The notes beneath the pieces are model-generated. The model saw only the letters and a program-made list of their open reading frames with translations. It was not told the origin of the DNA and did not search any database. The position numbers and the translations under genes are program-made. Source: Sphingobium naphthae (GTDB lineage Bacteria; Pseudomonadota; Alphaproteobacteria; Sphingomonadales; Sphingomonadaceae). Taken from it: 64,000 bases of DNA. Shown in pieces: positions 22,368 through 30,814 of the stretch (its first letter is position 1; each line of letters begins with the position of its first letter). Location of the stretch: assembly GCF_020782235.1 (NCBI RefSeq), contig NZ_JAJGNO010000004.1, positions 1 through 64,000 of the forward strand, written 5' to 3'.

Positions 22368-22499
22368 CCCCTCCCTGGCAAGGGAGGGGATCAAGGGGTG
22401 GGTGGCGAGCGGAGCGAGCCTGCTACCTGTCCCAAAGCGTTGCAGGCGATTGCGCACGCAATCGCACCCACCCCCTGCCCCTCCCTTGAAAGGGAGGGG
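22368..22499. repeat. Intergenic palindromic repeat, type 3 (atpD-atpC spacer)
   Basis: A 132-bp element bounded by two small hairpins, cccctccc...gggagggg at 22368-22389 and 22478-22499, with inner complementary tracts (ggggtgggtgg against cacccacccc). A related element lies at 44353-44464. The purine-rich right edge supplies the Shine-Dalgarno sequence of atpC. Confidence 0.8.
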
Positions 22500-22511
22500 G
22501 GAGAGTTACAG

Positions 22512-22766
22512 ATGGCACTGCATTTCGAACTCGTGACCCCGGAAAAGCTGGTCCGCTCCGCTGAGGTCTATCAGGTGGTCGTTCCCGGCACGGACGGCGA
22601 CTTCGGCGTGCTGGAGGGCCATGCCCCCTTCATGTCGACCGTGCGCGACGGCGCGATCCAGATTTTCGCCAGCGCCGGCGCGGCCCCGGAAATGATCCCG
22701 GTCGAAGGCGGCTTTGCGGAAGTGAATGAGAAGGGCCTGACGGTCCTGGCCGAAAAGGCCGGCTGA
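22512..22766 (+). CDS. atpC: ATP synthase F1 subunit epsilon, short form
   Basis: An 84-aa protein containing only the N-terminal beta-sandwich domain ([20 protein letters not shown], then [20 protein letters not shown]). The C-terminal two-helix domain that inhibits ATP hydrolysis in E. coli-type epsilon is absent; the stop follows directly after [10 protein letters not shown]. In many alphaproteobacteria a separate zeta subunit takes the inhibitory role, so the loss is tolerable. The start is set by the G-rich site at 22493-22503, part of the preceding repeat. A terminator follows at 22790. Confidence 0.94.
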   Translation: MALHFELVTPEKLVRSAEVYQVVVPGTDGDFGVLEGHAPFMSTVRDGAIQIFASAGAAPEMIPVEGGFAEVNEKGLTVLAEKAG

Positions 22767-22789
22767 ACCGCCGATCCCGATTGCGCGAC

Positions 22790-22823
22790 AAGGGCCGCCC
22801 TCCATCCGGAGGCGCGGCCTTTT
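22790..22823 (+). terminator. Terminator of the atp operon
   Basis: A GC-rich, slightly imperfect stem (aagggccgccctcc with ggaggcgcggcctt) ending in TTTT, 24 bp after atpC. Confidence 0.75.
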
Positions 22824-22829
22824 GTCTGG

Positions 22830-22845
22830 TTAGCGGCTCCTTAAC
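22830..22845 (+). promoter_or_regulatory. CtrA-box-like site before the membrane-protein pair
   Basis: TTAG-N7-TTAAC at 22830-22845, one base from the CtrA consensus TTAA-N7-TTAAC, 38 nt before the start of the 659-aa membrane protein. Confidence 0.45.
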
Positions 22846-22882
22846 CTAGCACAGCTAGATCGCGTGCTGGTCGGGAGTGTGC

Positions 22883-24862
22883 ATGTCCTATCTGGTTCAG
22901 GATCTTGGCGGTCTGATAGGCGCGACATTGATCGCGCCTATCCTGTTTCATGCCGCGGGTTTCGGGCTGCTGCGACTGCTGTCGCCGGCGGGGCTGAGCG
23001 CGGAGACATTCTGGCCCCGCGCCGGTTGGGCGATGCTCCTGTCGCTGGCCATTCTGCCGGTATTCGACACAATTGTTGTTCGCGCGGCCGGCGTGCCGGG
23101 CATGCTGCTGTTGAACGGTGCGCTGGCGCTGTGCGGACTCAATCAATGGAAGGCCGTGCAGCGCTGGCGCGGCGCGCGCTGTTTCCTGGTCCTTGCGCTG
23201 GCCTGGTGGCTGGTCTGCGCCTGGACCATGATGGATTTCAGTCGTGGCGGACGGCTTTACCAGAGCCTCGTCATCTTCGACATGGTCAAGCATGCAGCAG
23301 TGGTCGAACAGATTGCACGCCAGGGCATCCCCTTTACCGACCCCTTCTTCGCTCGTGACGGGATCGCCGGCTATTATCATTATTTCTATGTCTGGCCCGC
23401 CGCCATCCGCTGGGTCAGCGGGTTCCAGATCGCGCCCCCCATGGCCTTTGCCGCGACGGCGTTCTGGACCGGCATCGGCGTTGTGGCGCTCCTCTGGCGG
23501 ATCGCGGCCGATGGAGCGCTGATCCGGCGGGGACGTGATCGGCGCATGCTGCTCATGGCGATCCTGCTCTGCTTCATCGCCGGCGCGGACCTGGTCTACA
23601 TGGCGCTGCGCTTCCTGGTGGCGCACCGGGTCGAGCCCGAAATCGAGAATTGGAATAGCGAGATCCGCATGCTCGCGACATCCACCGTCTGGGTGCCGCA
23701 TCACATCATGGCTCTGGTCGCGGGTTGGACGGGACTTTTGCTCAATGCTCGCGCATGCCGGCTCGCAGCGCGCCACCGTTCCATGCTGGCGGTCGCGGCC
23801 GGCGCGGCTTATGCCAGCATGTTCGGCGCTTCGGTGTGGATCAGCCTGACGATTGCTCCGGTGCTGTCGGTCTGGGGCTTGCTCGCGCTTTGGCGCAAAG
23901 ATGCCAGTCTGCTGCTATCGGGTATCGTGGCCCTGCTCCTGTCGGCGCCGCAATTCCATGACCTCGTCCTGGGACGCGCGCCGGATATTTTTCCCGTGGC
24001 GCTGCATATCCGCCCCTTCACCCTGATATTCGCCGGTCCAGACCTGACCTCGCAACTGTGGAGCCTGGTGCTTCTCCCGCTCAACTATGCGCTGGAATTC
24101 GGCTTCGTCCTGCTGGGCGCCAGCATTTATGCGCGCAATGCCCGGCCCGTTGGTGAAGCGGGGTCCGCTGTTCGCGCTCTCCTGGTGTGGAGCGCGGTGG
24201 CGGGGGTGCTGGTCGCCAGTTTCCTGCAGTCGGTCATCATCAACAATGATCTGGGCTGGCGCGCGCCGCTGTTAATCCTCATCCCGCTGATGATCTGGAC
24301 GATGCGCGCATTACAGGAAGACGATGCGGCGCAGCGGTTCGGCGTCTTTGGTGGCGCGCTGCTGCTGCTCGGTCTCGCTGGCACGGCCTGGGACATTGTC
24401 GGCATCCGCCTGATCCGCGCGCCCGCCTTTCCCGTGCGCGCGATCGAAGTGAATGATGATCCCGCCATGGCCCATGCGCTGCGCGCCGCCTATGGTTGGG
24501 CCGACCGGCACCTGCCCGAGGGCGCGACATTGCAACATAATCCGGTGCTGAAGAAGCGCGCGCTAGACTTCGGCCTCTATACTCGGCACTGGCCGGCGGT
24601 CGCGGACAAGGATGCGTTTCTGTTCGGCGCCTCGCGCCAAGCGGTCGGCGAGCGCGTGGCGCTGCTGTCGCCCATTTTCGCGCGGCCGATGCCGGTCGCG
24701 GACCTTGTGGACCGCGCGCGTCGGGCGCGCGCCGACTATCTGCTCTTCACGCGGCGTGATCCCGTATGGCTCCGACTGGGCGGACCGCCTGCCACCCTGC
24801 CCTGCCTGTATCGAACCGCTGATCTCTGTATCGCACCGGCTCGCAAGGAGATGCTGCCATGA
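22883..24862 (+). CDS. Polytopic membrane protein, possible GT-C-like glycosyltransferase
   Basis: A 659-aa inner-membrane protein with roughly 12-14 hydrophobic segments. An early loop reads DMVKHAAVVEQIARQG, then DPFFARDGIAGYYHYFYVWP, resembling the first periplasmic loop of GT-C lipid-linked-sugar transferases, where an acidic residue is catalytic. A second polar loop has VWVPHHIMALVAGWTG. The C-terminal part (about 540-640) is soluble. I do not recognise a named family, and an integral-membrane protein of another kind is possible. ATG at 22883 is chosen over GTG at 22877 because GGGAG lies 5 nt upstream. The stop overlaps the next gene by 4 bp (ATGA). Confidence 0.7.
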   Translation: MSYLVQDLGGLIGATLIAPILFHAAGFGLLRLLSPAGLSAETFWPRAGWAMLLSLAILPVFDTIVVRAAGVPGMLLLNGALALCGLNQWKAVQRWRGARCFLVLALAWWLVCAWTMMDFSRGGRLYQSLVIFDMVKHAAVVEQIARQGIPFTDPFFARDGIAGYYHYFYVWPAAIRWVSGFQIAPPMAFAATAFWTGIGVVALLWRIAADGALIRRGRDRRMLLMAILLCFIAGADLVYMALRFLVAHRVEPEIENWNSEIRMLATSTVWVPHHIMALVAGWTGLLLNARACRLAARHRSMLAVAAGAAYASMFGASVWISLTIAPVLSVWGLLALWRKDASLLLSGIVALLLSAPQFHDLVLGRAPDIFPVALHIRPFTLIFAGPDLTSQLWSLVLLPLNYALEFGFVLLGASIYARNARPVGEAGSAVRALLVWSAVAGVLVASFLQSVIINNDLGWRAPLLILIPLMIWTMRALQEDDAAQRFGVFGGALLLLGLAGTAWDIVGIRLIRAPAFPVRAIEVNDDPAMAHALRAAYGWADRHLPEGATLQHNPVLKKRALDFGLYTRHWPAVADKDAFLFGASRQAVGERVALLSPIFARPMPVADLVDRARRARADYLLFTRRDPVWLRLGGPPATLPCLYRTADLCIAPARKEMLP

Positions 24863-25434
24863 TCCTGTTGCGCGCCTTGGCGCGTCTGGCCCTCATCTAT
24901 GCCGGCGTCCTCATACTGGGCTTCCTGGCGTATATCGGCCTGATCCGCACCCCCTTGCTGGCGGGCGTCGAAATCCTCTTTTATCGAGGCGTGCTGGTGG
25001 CGGCCATTCTGGCGCTGCTGCTGATCATGGCCGGGATCGGCGCGCACCGCTGGCTGCGGCTGGAGCCAGCGACGCTGGTCGGCGCCGTCGCCCTGTCACT
25101 GGCCTTCAACATCAGCTTCCTGATCGTTTTTCCCGTGACCTTCGACCGCTCCATCACCATGTTCCTGCTCGCGCGGATCGAGCGGCAGGACGGGCAGCTG
25201 GACGCGACGGCTCTGGAGCGGCTCTACATACGTCAATATCTGGGCGACATGCGGCAGATCGACAGGCGCATCGCGGAGCAGGCACAGTCGGGCAATATCG
25301 AGGTCCGGAACGGACATATCCGCATCACCCCGCAGGGCCGCCGTCTGCTGCAAGGCGCGCGCGTCGTCGGTGACTGGTTCGACGCGGATCCGCGCTTTGT
25401 GACGGCGCCTGCACCGCTCCAGGACGGCCATTAG
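24859..25434 (+). CDS. Membrane protein with C-terminal winged-helix-like domain
   Basis: A 191-aa protein translationally coupled to the upstream polytopic protein by a 4-bp overlap. Three hydrophobic helices span about residues 5-30, 42-62 and 75-95, followed by FPVTFDRSITMFLLARIE. The last 80 residues are soluble; IEVRNGHIRITPQGRRLL looks like the beta-wing of a winged helix. I do not recognise the family. The coupling suggests that both proteins form one membrane complex, perhaps in envelope polysaccharide or lipid modification, but that is inference. Confidence 0.7.
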   Translation: MILLRALARLALIYAGVLILGFLAYIGLIRTPLLAGVEILFYRGVLVAAILALLLIMAGIGAHRWLRLEPATLVGAVALSLAFNISFLIVFPVTFDRSITMFLLARIERQDGQLDATALERLYIRQYLGDMRQIDRRIAEQAQSGNIEVRNGHIRITPQGRRLLQGARVVGDWFDADPRFVTAPAPLQDGH

Positions 25435-25464
25435 GCATTTATCAAAGTTTCCAGCCTATTCACC

Positions 25465-25480
25465 TTTTCAGTCTTTTAAC
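25465..25480 (+). promoter_or_regulatory. Degenerate CtrA-box-like site before cpaF
   Basis: TTTT-N7-TTAAC at 25465-25480, two mismatches from TTAA-N7-TTAAC, 48 nt before the cpaF start. It has weak support alone but matches the spacing of similar sites before three other genes in the window. Confidence 0.3.
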
Positions 25481-25528
25481 GGTCTCATCGGGTTCGCGAG
25501 GCCGGTCATGCAATGATGGCGGAGAAAT

Positions 25529-27061
25529 ATGAGCGCCTTTGGACGGAAGAATGGACCTGCCGGCGCCAAGCCCGGCTTCGGCGTCGCGCGCCCGATGCAG
25601 GGTGGCGCGGCCGTTAAAGAGGAAGCGCCGCGCGGCGGCGACCAGTTTCCCCCGCTCGATATCGCTTCGCTGCCGGCCGAAGCGCCGCTGGACCCGCTGT
25701 CCGCCCCCACCAGCCAGATGCAGCGCAACGCCGACGCCATGTCGCGCCTGTCGGAGCGCGCCAATGCCGAGCATGTGCCCGACGCCGGGCCGCAGGGGTT
25801 TGAAGCGAGCGTCCACAAGATCAAGGAGCAGGTGCTGCCGCGCCTGCTGGAGCGCGTCGATCCCGAAGCCGCCGCGACGCTGACCAAGGATGAACTGGCG
25901 GAGGAATTCCGCCCGATCATCATGGAAGTGCTGGCGGAGCTCAAGCTGACGCTCAACCGGCGCGAGCAGTTCGCGCTGGAAAAGGTGCTGGTGGACGAGC
26001 TTCTGGGCCTCGGCCCGCTCGAAGAGCTGCTGGCCGACCCCGACGTCAGCGACATCATGGTCAATGGCCCGGAACAGACCTATATCGAAAAGAAGGGCAA
26101 GCTGCAGATCGCGCCGATCAAATTCCGCGACGAGGAGCATCTGTTCCAGATCGCGCAGCGCATCGTCAACAAGGTCGGCCGCCGCGTCGACCAGACGACG
26201 CCGCTGGCCGACGCCCGCCTGCCCGACGGTTCGCGCGTCAACGTGATCGTGCCGCCGCTCAGCTTGCGCGGCACCGCCATTTCGATCCGTAAATTTTCGG
26301 CCAAGCCGATCACCATCGACATGCTGGCCCAATGGGGCGCGATGTCGCCGAAGATGGCGACCGCGCTCAAGATCGCGGGCGCGTGCCGGTTCAACATCGT
26401 GATTTCGGGCGGCACCGGTTCGGGCAAGACGACGATGCTCAACGCCCTGTCGAAGATGATCGACCCGGGCGAGCGCGTGCTGACGATCGAGGACGCGGCG
26501 GAACTGCGCCTGCAGCAGCCGCACTGGCTGCCGCTGGAAACCCGCCCGCCGAACCTGGAGGGCCAGGGCGCGATCACCATCGGCGATCTGGTCAAGAACG
26601 CCCTGCGTATGCGCCCGGACCGCATCATCCTGGGCGAAATTCGTGGCGCGGAATGTTTCGACCTGCTCGCCGCGATGAACACGGGCCATGACGGCTCCAT
26701 GTGCACGCTCCACTCCAACAGCCCGCGCGAGTGCCTGGGCCGTATGGAAAACATGATCCTGATGGGCGACATCAAGATCCCCAAGGAAGCGATTTCCAAG
26801 CAGATCGCCGATTCGGTCGACCTGATCGTCCAGGTGAAGCGCCTGCGCGACGGTTCGCGCCGCGTCACCAACATCACCGAAGTGATCGGCATGGAGGGCG
26901 AGGTCATCGTCACCCAGGAACTGTTCAAGTTCGAATATCATGACGAGGATGACAGCGGGAAGATCGTGGGCGAATATCGCTCCATGGGCCTGCGTCCCTA
27001 TACGCTGGACAAGGCGCGGATGTTCGGTTTTGACCAGCCGTTCCTGGAAGCCTGCCTGTAA
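25529..27061 (+). CDS. cpaF: CpaF-type secretion/pilus ATPase
   Basis: A 510-aa hexameric ATPase of the type II/IV secretion family (Tad/Cpa pilus class). An N-terminal Pro/Ala-rich segment of about 90 residues precedes the helical N-domain and the ATPase core. Walker A is SGGTGSGKTTMLNAL at about residues 292-306, and LRMRPDRIILGEIRGAE covers the Walker B region. CpaF powers Flp pilus polymerisation together with CpaE and TadB/C, none of which are adjacent, so the gene is an orphan here. The start has GGAGAA just upstream. A possible CtrA site lies 48 nt before it; in Caulobacter the cpa pilus genes are cell-cycle controlled. Confidence 0.93.
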   Translation: MSAFGRKNGPAGAKPGFGVARPMQGGAAVKEEAPRGGDQFPPLDIASLPAEAPLDPLSAPTSQMQRNADAMSRLSERANAEHVPDAGPQGFEASVHKIKEQVLPRLLERVDPEAAATLTKDELAEEFRPIIMEVLAELKLTLNRREQFALEKVLVDELLGLGPLEELLADPDVSDIMVNGPEQTYIEKKGKLQIAPIKFRDEEHLFQIAQRIVNKVGRRVDQTTPLADARLPDGSRVNVIVPPLSLRGTAISIRKFSAKPITIDMLAQWGAMSPKMATALKIAGACRFNIVISGGTGSGKTTMLNALSKMIDPGERVLTIEDAAELRLQQPHWLPLETRPPNLEGQGAITIGDLVKNALRMRPDRIILGEIRGAECFDLLAAMNTGHDGSMCTLHSNSPRECLGRMENMILMGDIKIPKEAISKQIADSVDLIVQVKRLRDGSRRVTNITEVIGMEGEVIVTQELFKFEYHDEDDSGKIVGEYRSMGLRPYTLDKARMFGFDQPFLEACL

Positions 27062-27073
27062 GCTAGTGTGGCT

Positions 27074-27093
27074 GGCGGGGATAATTCCCCGCC
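27074..27093 (+). terminator. Hairpin after cpaF
   Basis: An 8-bp perfect stem (ggcgggga/tccccgcc) with a 4-nt loop, 12 bp after the cpaF stop. It lacks a T-run, so intrinsic termination is uncertain. Confidence 0.35.
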
Positions 27094-27161
27094 GCCCCAT
27101 TGCGCGAGCCGAGCGCCGGCGGCACATCTGCGTCCTCCGCGATGAAGAGAGGATTGGTGCC

Positions 27162-27974
27162 ATGAACCGTCTCGTTCCGCTTGGCCTGGCGATTGCCGGG
27201 CTTGCCCTCCCCGCCGTTCCGCTGCTGGCCCAGCAGGACCCCCATGCCGGTCACAAGATGGCGGCCGATCCGATCGCCGCCGCCGTCGCCGCGCCCACCC
27301 GCAAGCCCGCCAATGTTGCGCGCGACACATATCGCCATCCGGTCGAAACGCTGGCCTTTTTCGGCGTGACGCCGATGCAGACCGTGGTCGAATATGCCCC
27401 CAGCGGCGGCTGGTACAGCGAAATCCTGGCGCCGCTGGTGCGCGATCATGGCACCTTCTACGCGCTGCAGCCGAGCGGCAGCTATCTGGACGGCTATAAG
27501 AGCTTCCTGGCGTCCAACCCGGTCTACGACCAGGTGAAGCTGGTCGCCTTCCCCGAGGAAAGCGCCAGCATTCCGGCCGGCAGCGTCGATACGGTCCTGA
27601 CGTTCCGCAACGTCCACAACCTTGTCATGAATGACAAGGCGGCTGACGCTTTCAAGAGCTTCTACACGATGCTGAAGCCTGGCGGCACGCTGGGCGTGGT
27701 CGACCATCGCCTGCCCGAGGATCGCGACAGCGCCGCGGAAATGAAGAGCGGCTATCTCAAGGTCTCGACCGTGCGCAAGCTGGCGGAGGATGCGGGCTTC
27801 GAATATGTCGGCGCGTCGGAGATCAACGCCAATCCCAAGGATAGCGCCAACTGGGAGAAGGGCGTCTGGACCCTGCCGCCGGTGCTGCGCAACAAGGATG
27901 TCGACAAGGACAAATATCTGGCCATCGGCGAGAGCGACCGGATGACATTGAAGTTCCGCAAGCCCGCCACCTGA
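27162..27974 (+). CDS. Exported class I methyltransferase-like protein
   Basis: A 270-aa protein with a signal peptide (MNRLVPLGLAIAGLALPAVP, cleavage near LLA) and a His-rich start to the mature part (DPHAGHKM). The rest has methyltransferase-like order: VVEYAPSGGWYSEILAPLV at the motif I position, DTVLTFRNVHNLV at motif IV and LKPGGTLGVVDHRL at motif VI. The glycine-rich loop is degenerate (PSGG rather than GxGxG). A periplasmic location makes S-adenosylmethionine use puzzling, so it may bind another ligand or be misnamed. The start has AGAGGA upstream. Similar exported proteins occur in sphingomonads and caulobacters. Confidence 0.8.
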   Translation: MNRLVPLGLAIAGLALPAVPLLAQQDPHAGHKMAADPIAAAVAAPTRKPANVARDTYRHPVETLAFFGVTPMQTVVEYAPSGGWYSEILAPLVRDHGTFYALQPSGSYLDGYKSFLASNPVYDQVKLVAFPEESASIPAGSVDTVLTFRNVHNLVMNDKAADAFKSFYTMLKPGGTLGVVDHRLPEDRDSAAEMKSGYLKVSTVRKLAEDAGFEYVGASEINANPKDSANWEKGVWTLPPVLRNKDVDKDKYLAIGESDRMTLKFRKPAT

Positions 27975-27990
27975 CTCATGGCCGCCGGCA

Positions 27991-28014
27991 GCCCGCGCAT
28001 ATCGATGCGCGGGC
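27991..28014 (+). terminator. Hairpin after the exported methyltransferase-like gene
   Basis: A perfect 10-bp stem (gcccgcgcat/atgcgcgggc) with an atcg loop, 16 bp after the stop. No T-run follows. Confidence 0.4.
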
Positions 28015-28103
28015 CGACCGGATCTCGATCACAGTCTAATTACCGATGCGGGCGGAGGCGCGAAGCGCTTCCCCCGCTCTCGATCCGTCTCTAAGGCGGG
28101 GGC

Positions 28104-29021
28104 GTGACCGCTCCCGCCCGCCCCCATCGTCCGCTCTTCGCCATCGCGCTGCGCCTGACCGCCGTCATCTGCCTGTCGGTCATGTTCATCACCGTGCGTC
28201 TGGCGAGCGAGCGCGGCGTCCACGTCATCGAATCCCTCTTCTATCGGCAGGCGCTGGCGTTGCCGGTGGTGGCGGTCTGGCTGATGTCGGCCGGCGGCCT
28301 GGCGACGGTGCGCACCAGGCGCATTGGCGTCCATGCCAGCCGCATGGCGATCGGCCTGACCGGCATGTGCCTCAATTTCCTGTCCTATATCCTGCTGCCA
28401 CCGGCGGAGGCCGCGACCATCGGCTTCACCATGCCGATCTTCGGCACGATCCTGTCGGCGCTGATCCTGCGCGAAGCGACGGGATGGCATCGCTGGGGGG
28501 CGGTGCTGATCGGTTTTGTCGGCGTGCTCGTCATGATCCGCCCGGATGCGGGCCATTTCCCGGCGCAGGGCGTTGCGGTCGCGATCGCCGCCGCGCTGGT
28601 GACCGCAAGCGTCAGCCTGGTGCTGCGCGAACTGGGGCGCACGGAACCGGCCGGCGTGATCGTATTCTGGTTCACCGCCCTGTCCATGATCCCGCTGGGG
28701 CTGGCCATGCCCTTCGTCGCGCAGGGCCATGATCTGCTGACCTGGGCGATGCTGCTGATGATCGGCCTGTTCGGCGGCATCGCACAACTCTGCCTGACCG
28801 CCGCGCTGCGCTGGGGGCCGGTGTCGGTCGTCTTGCCGATGGATTATAGCGCGATCATCTGGACCACTTTGCTGGGCGTCGCGATCGGGGAGGATTGGCC
28901 GCTGGCGACCACCTGGATCGGCGCGATGCTGATCGTCGGCAGCGGCCTGTACATCGCCTGGCGCGAACATGTCCGCGCCAGGCGGCCCATGGTCAGTCCA
29001 GCAGTTCCGCCTCGAGGCTGA
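28104..29021 (+). CDS. DMT/EamA-family transporter
   Basis: A 305-aa inner-membrane protein with about ten hydrophobic segments in two EamA repeats (first repeat from LTAVICLSVMFITVRLAS; second from VAIAAALVTASVSLVLREL). Members export amino acids, nucleotide sugars or other small metabolites, and the substrate is not predictable. The start is GTG. The last 29 bp overlap the 3' end of the convergent osmC-like gene. A single gene, 129 bp after the methyltransferase-like gene. Confidence 0.88.
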   Translation: MTAPARPHRPLFAIALRLTAVICLSVMFITVRLASERGVHVIESLFYRQALALPVVAVWLMSAGGLATVRTRRIGVHASRMAIGLTGMCLNFLSYILLPPAEAATIGFTMPIFGTILSALILREATGWHRWGAVLIGFVGVLVMIRPDAGHFPAQGVAVAIAAALVTASVSLVLRELGRTEPAGVIVFWFTALSMIPLGLAMPFVAQGHDLLTWAMLLMIGLFGGIAQLCLTAALRWGPVSVVLPMDYSAIIWTTLLGVAIGEDWPLATTWIGAMLIVGSGLYIAWREHVRARRPMVSPAVPPRG

Positions 29022-29424
29022 TCTCCGCCTTCAGCAGCTTGGAGATGGGGCAGTTGGCCTTCGCCTTGGCGGCCAGGTCCTGGAAGCTTTCGTCGTCCGC
29101 GCCGGGAATCGTCGCCTTGAGCGACAATCGGCTGGCGGTCACGGCAAAGCCGTCCTCCAGCTTCTCCAGAGTCACGACGGCGCTCGTTTCCATCTTCTCG
29201 GCGGTCAGCCCGGCTTCGCCCAGGATCATCGACAGCGCCATGGTGAAGCAGGACGCGTGGGCCGCGGCGATCAGTTCCTCGGGGTTGCTGCCGGGCACGC
29301 CTTCGAACCGCGTGGCGAAGCCATAGGGATAAGCGTCCAGCGCGCCGCTCTGGGTCGAGATGGTGCCCTTCCCGTCCTTGAGCCCGCCGCTCCACGCCGC
29401 CGATCCGCTGCGATTGATCTTCAT
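28993..29424 (-). CDS. osmC: OsmC-family peroxiredoxin-like protein
   Basis: A 143-aa protein, the same length as E. coli OsmC, beginning MKINRSGSAAWSG. The two catalytic cysteines are in AAHASCFTMALSMIL and KANCPISKLL. The family reduces organic hydroperoxides with a cysteine pair and is often induced by osmotic or oxidative stress. ATG at 29424 is preferred over one four codons upstream because GGAGA lies 5 nt before it and it aligns with the family start. The 3' end overlaps the DMT transporter gene on the other strand by 29 bp. Confidence 0.92.
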   Translation of the reverse strand: MKINRSGSAAWSGGLKDGKGTISTQSGALDAYPYGFATRFEGVPGSNPEELIAAAHASCFTMALSMILGEAGLTAEKMETSAVVTLEKLEDGFAVTASRLSLKATIPGADDESFQDLAAKAKANCPISKLLKAEISLEAELLD

Positions 29425-29511
29425 GTGCGTCTCCATGCCAAAAGAAAGGTGGAACCCCTGCGGCCCCGCCTTGTTGCCATTGAATAGGCAATTTCATGCA
29501 GGAGAGTGACA

Positions 29512-29874
29512 ATGAGCGACTTTACGACCGAAAGCCATGATCTGATCGCCTCCGACCGGGTCGAGGGGACCGCCGTCTACAACCGGCAGGGCGAGCATCT
29601 GGGCAAGATCGACAATTTCATGGTGGAAAAGCGCAGCGGACAGGTCCGCTATGCCGTCCTGTCCTTCGGCGGCTTCCTGGGCATCGGCAACGACCATTAT
29701 CCGCTGCCCTGGTCGATCCTGACCTATGACACCGACAAGGGCGGCTATGTCATCGACCTCGACAAGGACGTGCTCGACAATGCGCCGCGCTATGCCGCCG
29801 ATGCGCGGCCCGACTATGACGACACCTATGGCCGCAACGTCTATCAATATTATGGCGTCGTCTATCCCTGGTGA
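29512..29874 (+). CDS. PRC-barrel domain protein
   Basis: A 120-aa protein made of one PRC barrel (GTAVYNRQGEHLGKIDNFMV, then VRYAVLSFGGFLGIGNDHYP). The family is linked to RNA processing and photosynthetic reaction centres; small stand-alone members like this are common in alphaproteobacteria and often stress-associated, with unknown role. ATG at 29512 is preferred over GTG at 29506 because of the GGAGAG site. It ends at a strong terminator. Confidence 0.85.
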   Translation: MSDFTTESHDLIASDRVEGTAVYNRQGEHLGKIDNFMVEKRSGQVRYAVLSFGGFLGIGNDHYPLPWSILTYDTDKGGYVIDLDKDVLDNAPRYAADARPDYDDTYGRNVYQYYGVVYPW

Positions 29875-29894
29875 GGATCCGGGTTTGAAGGGTG

Positions 29895-29929
29895 AAGGGG
29901 CGACAGCGGACCCGCTGTCGCCCCTTTTT
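29895..29929 (+). terminator. Terminator after the PRC-barrel gene
   Basis: A perfect 14-bp stem (29895-29908 with 29913-29926) and gacc loop followed by a run of T to 29929. Confidence 0.9.
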
Positions 29930-30034
29930 CATGTTTCGGATTGGCGACATTGAGGCACCGGCTGGCGAAATCGAATTGTCTACTGCAATTATAGAGTATA
30001 TCCGAATCATCCTAGCATGATGAGGAGTAGGACC

Positions 30035-30703
30035 ATGAACCGAGTCGGATTTGCGGAGCGCCAGCGTCCGCCGGTCGTGCTGACCGTGCCGGGCCTCAAC
30101 AATAGCGGGCCGGACCATTGGCAGACATTGTGGGAGCAATCGCGCGGCGATTGCGAACGCGTGGACCTTGGCCGCTGGGCCAATCCCAACCGCAACGCCT
30201 GGGTCACACGGCTGGACGCCGCCATTCGCCAGATCGATGGCCCCGTCATTCTGGCGGCGCACAGCCTGGGCTGCATCACCGTCGCCTGGTGGGGGGCGTT
30301 GCAGAACCAGGCCTATGGATGGCCCGTGACCGGCGCGCTGCTGGTGGCCCCGCCTGATTGCGACCGCGCCGAAACGCCCGACATGATCGGCAATTTCGGC
30401 CCCGTGCCGCGATCGCAGCTGCCCTTCCCGTCGATCCTGGTCGCCAGCCGCGACGACCCCTATATCTTTCTCGAACGCGCCCACAGCATGGGCAAATATT
30501 GGGGCAGCCGCTTCGTCGATGTCGGCCATTGCGGCCACGTCAACGCGGATTCGGGGCTGGGCGATTGGGCCTTCGGTCAGGCGCTGCTCGACGAACTGAT
30601 CGACGACGCGCAGGGACTGGCGATCAGCAATGATCCCGGGCCGCCGCTGATCCGGTCGGCTGCGCCGCTGCGCGGCGCCAGCGCCCAGCCAGCGCATCGC
30701 TGA
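30035..30703 (+). CDS. RBBP9/YdeN-type alpha/beta hydrolase
   Basis: A 222-aa small serine hydrolase. VLTVPGLNNSGPDHWQTLWE is the family N-terminus, the nucleophile is in AAHSLGC, the acid residue is probably in ASRDDPY, and the histidine is in VGHCGHVNADSGLGDW. Substrates of bacterial members are unknown. ATG at 30035 is preferred because GAGGAGTAGGA lies directly upstream. An isolated gene. Confidence 0.88.
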   Translation: MNRVGFAERQRPPVVLTVPGLNNSGPDHWQTLWEQSRGDCERVDLGRWANPNRNAWVTRLDAAIRQIDGPVILAAHSLGCITVAWWGALQNQAYGWPVTGALLVAPPDCDRAETPDMIGNFGPVPRSQLPFPSILVASRDDPYIFLERAHSMGKYWGSRFVDVGHCGHVNADSGLGDWAFGQALLDELIDDAQGLAISNDPGPPLIRSAAPLRGASAQPAHR

Positions 30704-30814
30704 CGAGACGAGCCACGGACCAGCCGGGTGGGACAAGACCAACTTGACCGCCCTTTAATTTTCCTTCTTTGTCTACTTTTGAAGTTGAGATAGAAGCAGC
30801 CGCAAGAGGTGTCC

